Shown: positions 59,187 to 64,000 of the stretch, in pieces
Position numbering within the stretch: position 1 is the stretch's first letter
Layout: each line of letters starts with the position of its first letter
Source: Pseudomonas gregormendelii
GTDB lineage: Bacteria; Pseudomonadota; Gammaproteobacteria; Pseudomonadales; Pseudomonadaceae
Direction of reading: 5' to 3'
Length of the DNA stretch: 64,000 nt
Assembly (NCBI RefSeq): GCF_017114825.1
Contig: NZ_JADEVO010000001.1
Coordinates: forward strand, 296,332 to 360,331
Made by a program: the position numbers and the translations under genes
The notes under the pieces: generated by a model
What the model saw: the letters and a program-made list of their open reading frames with translations, nothing else
What the model was told of the DNA's origin: nothing
Database searches by the model: none

Positions 59187-59879
59187 ATGACTGAACAACT
59201 GAACGCTGCAGAAAAACGTGCGGTCATCCTCCTGTCTGGTGGCCTGGACTCGGCCACTGTCGTGGCCATGGCACGAGCCGATGGCTACAGCTGCTACACC
59301 ATGAGCTTCGACTACGGCCAGCGCTCCCATGCCGAACTGCACGCTGCCGCACGCGTCGCCCGTGATCTTGGCGTGGTTGAGCATAAAGTCATCGGGTTGA
59401 ACCTGGACGGCATGGGTGGCTCGGCATTGACCGACAGCAGTATCGATATTCCGGAGGAGGCCGGTGAAGGCATTCCGGTCACCTACGTTCCTGCGCGCAA
59501 TACCGTATTCCTGTCCCTCGCGTTGGGCTGGGCCGAAGTCCTCGGAGCGCGTGACATCTTCATTGGCGTCAATGCCGTCGATTACTCCGGTTACCCGGAT
59601 TGCCGTCCCGAGTTCATCGAATCCTTCGAGCGCATGGCCAACCTCGCCACCAAGGCAGGGGTGGAAGGTAACGGCTTCCGCATTCAGGCGCCCCTGCAGA
59701 ACCTGAGCAAGGCGCAGATCGTCCAGGCTGGCGTCAAGCTGGGTGTCGATTACGGCCTGACGGTTTCCTGCTACCAGGCCGACGATAACGGTCGGGCGTG
59801 CGGCAAATGCGACAGCTGCCGACTGCGTGCAGAAGGCTTCGCGGCGGCCGGAATAAGTGACCCAACGCCTTATTTTTGA
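59187..59879 (+). CDS. queC: 7-cyano-7-deazaguanine synthase
   Basis: 230 residues. ATP-pyrophosphatase motif [10 protein letters not shown] near residue 15, and a C-terminal zinc site of four cysteines ([19 protein letters not shown] in parts). It converts CDG to preQ0. One base separates it from queE. Confidence 0.96.
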   Translation: MTEQLNAAEKRAVILLSGGLDSATVVAMARADGYSCYTMSFDYGQRSHAELHAAARVARDLGVVEHKVIGLNLDGMGGSALTDSSIDIPEEAGEGIPVTYVPARNTVFLSLALGWAEVLGARDIFIGVNAVDYSGYPDCRPEFIESFERMANLATKAGVEGNGFRIQAPLQNLSKAQIVQAGVKLGVDYGLTVSCYQADDNGRACGKCDSCRLRAEGFAAAGISDPTPYF

Positions 59880-59897
59880 TTTATTTCAAATTAGGTG

Positions 59898-59925
59898 TTG
59901 AATAGTCCTTAAAAATCAGTATTAT
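59898..59925 (+). promoter_or_regulatory. sigma-70 promoter of tRNA-Lys
   Basis: TTGAAT at 59898-59903, 16 bases, TATTAT at 59920-59925, then about 17 bases to the tRNA. Good -10 and a fair -35. The 63 bases between queC and the tRNA are AT-rich. Confidence 0.65.
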
Positions 59926-59942
59926 ACGCGCCACCACACAGC

Positions 59943-60018
59943 GGGTCGTTAGCTCAGTTGGTAGAGCAGTTGGCTTTTAACCAATTGGTCGTAGGTTCGA
60001 ATCCCACACGACCCACCA
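59943..60018 (+). tRNA. tRNA-Lys (anticodon UUU)
   Basis: 76 bases with encoded CCA end. The acceptor stem GGGTCGT pairs with ACGACCC. D loop AGCTCAGTTGGTAGAGC, anticodon loop CTTTTAA with UUU, and T loop GTTCGAATCC are standard. This tRNA-Lys is a known integration site for genomic islands in P. aeruginosa. Confidence 0.98.
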
Positions 60019-60034
60019 TTTTTGTAGCAGTTTA

Positions 60035-60080
60035 GAAAATCCGGAAGGCCCACGAAAGTGAGGATTTCCGGGTTTTTTTT
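60035..60080 (+). terminator. terminator after tRNA-Lys (copy A)
   Basis: Stem ATCCGGAA / TTTCCGGGT with a loop of about 19 bases, followed by a T-run of nine. Related to copy B at 61639, with matched changes in both arms. Confidence 0.85.
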
Positions 60081-60279
60081 TGTCTGAAATTTGGTCATTG
60101 CACCGCTTGGCACGGCACGAGGCGGGCAACTTCCTCAGCGTCTGTCAGCTGCCGAAGGTGAGATCGAAATCCATCTGCGCATTCTCTCAGCCTCATTCGC
60201 AGGTGGCGGTTCGGTGGATTCGACGATGCGCTTGGCGGCAGCCAGCACGTTGTTGTCGCGGATGGATGGTGTGTATGCC

Positions 60280-60488
60280 GTCAGGCATCTTGTCCAATAA
60301 GGTCGCACCCTTTTTCATGTGCATGAACGCCGGCCCGCACGGAGCCGGCCGACCGGAACGCTTTGAAGTTGAGCATCGGCTTGTTACCAGCTTGATGGCG
60401 CGATGGTCCTGTTCGATGATGTTGTTGAGGTGCTTGACTTGGCGCACCACGATCGAATCGATGACGTTCATCGTATCGTGATAGCGCC
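60280..60488 (-). pseudogene. remnant of an IS6-family transposase (C terminus)
   Basis: Reading the minus strand, VVRQVKHLNNIIEQDHRAIK is the conserved DDE-E region of IS6/IS26-type transposases (the E in IEQDH). The frame then shifts: KPMLNFKAFRSA continues in a second frame and FMHMKKGA in the first, so at least two frameshifts are present. The rest of the transposase and the inverted repeats are not seen. It abuts the phosphotransferase stop codon. Confidence 0.75.
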
Positions 60489-60490
60489 GG

Positions 60491-61453
60491 TTACCTGAGC
60501 AGGGGGGCGAGATAGCCGCCGTCGACGTCGAGCAGGTCAGCGAGCAGGCGGCACGGTCGCCAGTCCTCGACACTCCCAGCAGCCGTCCAGATGTCAAGGT
60601 CACGGAGCTGGTCGAGAATCGCCGCGCCATGGATAAGCGCGCGACCATGAATCGGATCCATATGTCGAACGGCGATCTCAACCGCAGCGTTGCCTGCCTC
60701 CGAATGAATACGATGGCCTTCTTCGGATACGCGGGCCTCGCATACCAATCGGCACAGGTCGATCTCGACCGGACCGAGCACGGCGAACTCAAAGTCCAGC
60801 AGGGCGACGACCTCTCCATCCCATAAAGCATTCATCAGCGCGAGGTCGCCATGGTTGACGGTCTGTGCAACCAAGGGTGCAGCCCGGAAGTAACCCTCGA
60901 TGATTCCATGGAGCCGCGACTGCTGTGCGCTGGACAGTCCCAGCTTGACTTTAGCGCGGTTAGCCGCCGCGGTGGCAGCTTCGAGCGAAGCCGGTACGAA
61001 CCCCCCGTGAGATGCGACAAGCGTCCTCAGAGACGTGCTCGCGTCGTGCACGATCTGGGCCCGAGCCCAAAGCTGGCGGACCGCTGCTTCCTGCTCCGCA
61101 GGCGTCAGCGTCGGCCACGCCTCCTGGAGGTTCTGGCCGCGAATCTCCGCGCTCACGATCCAGCCGTGGCCCTCGGTAGTGCCCTCTCCAAGGATCTCCG
61201 GGTGCCCGACCTCTCGCGGAAGAGCCTGAACGAGCGCAACCTCGCGTGCCATGTCGACGGGTGTATGCGCGATACGCACGGCGATGCCGTTACCGACCCA
61301 CGTCGCGTTCGAGTACCCATTGGCTCGCTGCATTCGCGCGAGATCGCCACCATGGTGAGCCGCCACCTTAGCGGCCAAGCTCCAAACAAGGGCTGTGCTG
61401 ATCGGGTCACGATCCTGGTCGAGCGGATGAATACTTGTACTGGGGTCTTTCAT
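60491..61453 (-). CDS. aminoglycoside phosphotransferase-family kinase
   Basis: 320 residues. The APH/choline kinase fold has a nucleotide loop GYSNATWVG at 47-55, the Brenner motif HGDLALMN (H201, D203, N208) and the magnesium motif DFE at D220-E222 in LLDFEFAVLGPVEIDLCRL. The fold phosphorylates small hydroxyl compounds; aminoglycosides, macrolides, or hydroxy metabolites are possible substrates. I cannot tell which, and it does not match a familiar resistance enzyme that I know. It lies in the tRNA-Lys insertion, beside a degraded IS6 end. Upstream ATG codons at 61462 and 61471 could also be starts. There is an AT-rich region before it. Confidence 0.75.
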   Translation of the reverse strand: MKDPSTSIHPLDQDRDPISTALVWSLAAKVAAHHGGDLARMQRANGYSNATWVGNGIAVRIAHTPVDMAREVALVQALPREVGHPEILGEGTTEGHGWIVSAEIRGQNLQEAWPTLTPAEQEAAVRQLWARAQIVHDASTSLRTLVASHGGFVPASLEAATAAANRAKVKLGLSSAQQSRLHGIIEGYFRAAPLVAQTVNHGDLALMNALWDGEVVALLDFEFAVLGPVEIDLCRLVCEARVSEEGHRIHSEAGNAAVEIAVRHMDPIHGRALIHGAAILDQLRDLDIWTAAGSVEDWRPCRLLADLLDVDGGYLAPLLR

Positions 61454-61889
61454 TTTTTCCATCTGAGCCACGCTTCAGCAAATATATTGAGTTGAATTGA
61501 ATGATTGCTCCTACCCTTTTTCGCTCATCTTAGATCGGGTCTATGCCATTGCGCGTCGCCATCCAGCATTTCAGAGCGAGCACCCTGGAAGTCGATCGGT
61601 ACCCGATCGAAGTGACCCTGGACTGTTTTCAACAGTTGAGAAATCCGCAAGGCTCAAGAGCGTGAGGACTTGCGGATTTTTTTCTTCGATTTGAGCGGGC
61701 TCACGTTCGGAGCTGCACCGCGTGACGCAGGTCAGATTCATCTTTTGCATCGTCGGGATATTCTGTAGCCTTGCGCAGCTTCAATGCTGTGCCTGATGAC
61801 TACTCACTTTCCCGGCGGTACCCTCTAAAGGGTCCGGAGCCGGGTGTATACTCGACTTTCGCGCAAATGCGCCTGCAGGTCTTGCGAAC
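61454..61889. other. right end of the tRNA-Lys insertion and nadA upstream region
   Basis: 436 bases. It holds an AT-rich probable promoter for the phosphotransferase (61460-61510), terminator copy B (61639), and a TATACT at 61847 that could be the nadA -10. No repeat of the tRNA 3' end was found here by eye. Confidence 0.5.
61639..61684 (+). terminator. terminator copy B, related to the tRNA-Lys terminator
   Basis: Stem AATCCGCAAG / CTTGCGGATT with a loop of about 17 bases and a T-run. Its layout and loop (AAGGCTCAAGAGCGTGAGGA) resemble copy A at 60035, and the two arms differ by compensatory G/C swaps. Confidence 0.8.
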
Positions 61890-62948
61890 ATGACGCAGAT
61901 TTCCGAACGCCTTCTGGTTCAAGCCCATCTCGACGCCAAGCAGCCCAAGCCGCTGACGGTCGAGGAAGAGGCTTATTACCGCGCTGCCATCGCTGACGAG
62001 CTCAAGGCTCAGGACGCAGTGCTGGTTGCTCACTTCTATTGTGATCCGGTCATTCAAGCGCTCGCCGAAGAGACCGGAGGCTGCGTCTCCGACTCGCTGG
62101 AGATGGCGCGCTTTGGCAATGCTCACTCGGCCAAGACCGTGGTGGTCGCCGGCGTGAAGTTCATGGGCGAAACCGCGAAGATCCTCAATCCGGAAAAACG
62201 CATCCTGATGCCGACCCTGGAGGCGACCTGCTCGCTGGACCTGGGTTGCCCGGTGGACGAGTTCTCGGCGTTCTGTGACCAGCACCCTGAGCGCACGGTG
62301 GTGGTGTATGCCAATACCTCGGCGGCAGTCAAAGCCCGGGCTGACTGGGTGGTGACTTCAAGCTGCGCGCTGGAAATCGTCGAGAGCCTGATGGACAACG
62401 GCGAAACCATCATCTGGGGGCCGGACAAGCACCTGGGTACCTATATCCAGCGCAAGACCGGCGCCGACATGCTGCTGTGGGACGGTGCCTGCATCGTTCA
62501 CGAAGAGTTCAAGTCCAAGCAGCTCGAGGACATGAAGGCCCTGTACCCGGATGCCGCCATTCTGGTGCACCCCGAGTCGCCGACTTCGGTCATCGAACTG
62601 GCGGACGCCGTAGGCTCCACCAGCCAGCTGATTGCTGCAGCGCAGAGCCTGCCGAACAAGACCCTGATCGTGGCCACCGACCGCGGCATCTTCTACAAGA
62701 TGCAGCAGTTGTGCCCGGACAAGGTGTTCATCGAAGCCCCTACGGCGGGTAACGGCGCGGCGTGCCGCAGTTGCGCGCATTGTCCGTGGATGGCGATGAA
62801 TACGCTTGAGCGCACGCTCAAGAGCCTTAAAGAAGGGACGAATGAGATCTTTGTGGATCCGGCGTTGATTCCGCAGGCGATTCGGCCGTTGAAGCGGATG
62901 CTCGACTTTACCCAGGCTGCGCGGATGAAGTTGGCTGGTAACGCTTAA
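61890..62948 (+). CDS. nadA: quinolinate synthase
   Basis: 352 residues. Three-repeat NadA fold with cluster cysteines in [18 protein letters not shown] and [10 protein letters not shown], and substrate residues in HFYCD and VHPESP. Iron-sulfur enzyme making quinolinate from iminoaspartate and DHAP for NAD. Next to tRNA-Lys in many pseudomonads. Confidence 0.95.
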   Translation: MTQISERLLVQAHLDAKQPKPLTVEEEAYYRAAIADELKAQDAVLVAHFYCDPVIQALAEETGGCVSDSLEMARFGNAHSAKTVVVAGVKFMGETAKILNPEKRILMPTLEATCSLDLGCPVDEFSAFCDQHPERTVVVYANTSAAVKARADWVVTSSCALEIVESLMDNGETIIWGPDKHLGTYIQRKTGADMLLWDGACIVHEEFKSKQLEDMKALYPDAAILVHPESPTSVIELADAVGSTSQLIAAAQSLPNKTLIVATDRGIFYKMQQLCPDKVFIEAPTAGNGAACRSCAHCPWMAMNTLERTLKSLKEGTNEIFVDPALIPQAIRPLKRMLDFTQAARMKLAGNA

Positions 62949-62960
62949 AGCAAGATCAAC

Positions 62961-63034
62961 AGATCGCAGCCTTCGGCAGCTCCTACAGGTGCTCACAAAC
63001 CTTGTAGGAGCTGTCGACGGCTGCGATCTTTTTT
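62961..63034. repeat. inverted pair of second-family REP elements
   Basis: Copies 62961-62989 and 63001-63034, facing each other; the second differs in the middle (GTCGACGG for GCCGAAGG). They form a hairpin ending in a T-run, probably ending both nadA and the convergent RDD gene. Confidence 0.85.
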
Positions 63035-63040
63035 ATGCGC

Positions 63041-63529
63041 TTACCTCTGTTTCTTCGGAATGCGCACCAGCTGCGTCTCGGAATACATGTCATGCCAGCT
63101 GCGTTTCTGCTTGTCGAACAGCGACCAGATGAAACCCAGGCCCACGCACAGCAGCGAGGCGATGGAGACCACAAAGCGCAGCAACGCCTGCCACAGGCTG
63201 ATGGATGAGCCGTCGGCGTTCTGCACCCGAATGCCCCACACCTGCATGCCCAGGGTCTGACCCGACCAGGTCCAGAACTTGGCAAAAAAACCGAACAGCA
63301 CGAACAGCAGCAGGGTAGAAAGCAGCGGATCACCGTCCAGTGCTCCCGCTTCAGTCAGCGTGCGCATCCGCTCCTCGCCGATGATTGCCATCTGGATCAT
63401 CTTGTAGATCCCGCTGGTGACAATTAGCAAAGCGGTGCACAGCAGGAAGTCATAGAACATCGCTGCCAGACGACGACCCAGGCCAGCGGCGGGAAAATCG
63501 CCCTGGGGCTTCAGCAGGTGTTTCGACAT
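63041..63529 (-). CDS. small RDD family membrane protein
   Basis: 162 residues. RDD pattern with RRLAAMFYDFLL, two to three membrane helices, WSGQTLGMQVWGIRVQNADG and a C-terminal FDKQKRSWHDMYS. Distinct from the RDD protein in the MoxR operon (it lacks the C-terminal tail). Function is unknown. Confidence 0.85.
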   Translation of the reverse strand: MSKHLLKPQGDFPAAGLGRRLAAMFYDFLLCTALLIVTSGIYKMIQMAIIGEERMRTLTEAGALDGDPLLSTLLLFVLFGFFAKFWTWSGQTLGMQVWGIRVQNADGSSISLWQALLRFVVSIASLLCVGLGFIWSLFDKQKRSWHDMYSETQLVRIPKKQR

Positions 63530-63582
63530 GGCACGGGTCTCGGCGGGAAAAAGAACTCATTTTACGGATTTGCGCGCACAAA

Positions 63583-63614
63583 AAAGCCCCTGATGTCAGC
63601 ATCAGGGGCTTTTT
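63583..63614 (-). terminator. terminator after the cold-shock gene
   Basis: AAAAAGCCCCTGATGTCAGCATCAGGGGCTTTTT: perfect stem AAAAGCCCCTGATG / CATCAGGGGCTTTT with loop TCAG, U-run on the minus strand. It probably also serves in the other direction. Confidence 0.92.
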
Positions 63615-63626
63615 CGTTACAGAAGA

Positions 63627-63839
63627 TTAAGCTTCGGCCTGAACTTCGTCAGCCTGCATGCCTTTTTGGCCCTGCACAGCAACGAAGGTCACTTTCTGGC
63701 CTTCTTTCAGGCTCTTGAAGCCGTTGCCCTGAATAGCGCGGAAATGCACGAACAGATCCGGGCCGCTTTCTGGCGTGATAAAACCAAAACCTTTCTCGTC
63801 GTTAAACCACTTGACGGTACCGCTCTGACGTTGGGACAT
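63627..63839 (-). CDS. cold-shock domain protein
   Basis: 70 residues. Single CSD with RNP1 KGFGFI and RNP2 DLFVHF, the usual Pseudomonas CspA/CapB size. It binds single-stranded RNA and acts as RNA chaperone. Preceded by AGGAAAT; the region before its start (from about 63870) belongs to an IS30-like element, so its native promoter or long leader may be displaced. A probable terminator is the AGCCCCTGATG/CATCAGGGGCT hairpin at about 63583-63611, with T-run on the minus strand. Confidence 0.93.
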   Translation of the reverse strand: MSQRQSGTVKWFNDEKGFGFITPESGPDLFVHFRAIQGNGFKSLKEGQKVTFVAVQGQKGMQADEVQAEA

Positions 63840-63927
63840 TTCTTATTTCCTTTGACGCAAAAATTAATGACAGGGCGGCGGCAAAAACTGAGTGCAACAC
63901 CTGACCTTTCCGGTACGGTGCTGCCCC

Positions 63928-64000
63928 ATGTCCTATCACGAACTCAGCGTCGAAGAACGCGCCGCCATTCAAATCGGTCATATCCAGGGCCTCAGCCAGC
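63928..64000 (+). mobile_element. start of an IS30-family transposase (cut by window end)
   Basis: The reading frame begins MSYHELSVEERAAIQIGHIQ, the N-terminal helix-turn-helix start of IS30-type transposases. The sequence before it (from about 63870) probably contains the element's terminal inverted repeat, but I cannot set the exact border or the target duplication without the other end. Confidence 0.8.

Noticed and set aside
61454..61889. Direct repeat of the tRNA-Lys 3' end marking an attachment site
   Set aside because: Looked for GTTCGAATCCCACACGACCC or a degenerate copy at the right side of the insertion and did not find one by eye.

Overview
The window is a piece of a Pseudomonas chromosome, most likely from the P. 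fluorescens group. Three things point there: gene content and protein sequences (MvaT, OprD porin, PmpR/YebC, SadC-like cyclase, tol-pal), high G+C with dense short intergenic gaps, and abundant Pseudomonas-type REP palindromes of at least two families. From memory, gene order follows blocks known from P. aeruginosa: fumarase-sadC-ferredoxin reductase-pykA; PilZ-DUF58-MoxR-SpoIIM-RDD-sbcB-mvaT-purU; dciA-secA-argJ-GST-mutT; panE-yajQ-mscS; oprD-HIT-slyX-cold shock-dps-aspS-yebC-ruvCAB-tolQRAB-pal-cpoB-queEC-tRNA-Lys-nadA. Those blocks are here rearranged next to each other.

Layout. 0.2-2.5 kb: small conserved genes, a flavin reductase and a four-fold repetitive membrane protein. 2.5-8.9 kb: C4-dicarboxylate metabolism, with an alpha-ketoglutarate permease behind a clear sigma-54 promoter with two upstream dyads, a DctB/DctD-like two-component system that probably drives it, and an iron-sulfur fumarase. 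9.2-13.9 kb: an inner-membrane diguanylate cyclase translationally coupled to a ferredoxin reductase, pyruvate kinase, a lipoprotein and a PilZ protein. 13.9-20.6 kb: a six-gene minus-strand operon (RDD, SpoIIM-like, DUF4129, DUF4350, MoxR ATPase, DUF58) with overlapping stop/start codons, whose function is not established. 20.8-24.2 kb: exonuclease I, MvaT and PurU. 24.2-29.3 kb: a three-gene glycolipid/polysaccharide-type operon whose glycosyltransferase is frameshifted in a G6 tract, then an amino-acid type chemoreceptor with a sigma-28 promoter. 29.3-42.7 kb: YjgR ATPase, DciA, SecA, ArgJ, GST, a MutT-ThiE-like fusion, cobalamin adenosyltransferase, an orphan sensor kinase, PanE, YajQ and MscS. 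42.7-59.9 kb: OprD, HIT, SlyX, a membrane-tethered cold-shock protein, Dps, AspRS, YebC, RuvCAB, the Tol-Pal operon and the queuosine genes queE/queC.

59.9-61.9 kb is the clearest accessory segment. Between tRNA-Lys(UUU) and nadA lies about 1.6 kb with a decayed IS6-family transposase end and an aminoglycoside-phosphotransferase-like gene, bounded by two related but diverged terminators. The same tRNA-Lys locus is an integration hotspot in P. aeruginosa. The right edge has nadA, a small RDD protein, a cold-shock gene and the first codons of an IS30-family transposase, inserted just upstream of the cold-shock gene.

Most of the window is ordinary core genome. The items best worth follow-up are the tRNA-Lys insertion, the frameshifted glycosyltransferase, the MoxR/DUF58/SpoIIM/RDD operon, the membrane-anchored cold-shock protein and the two specialised-sigma promoters.
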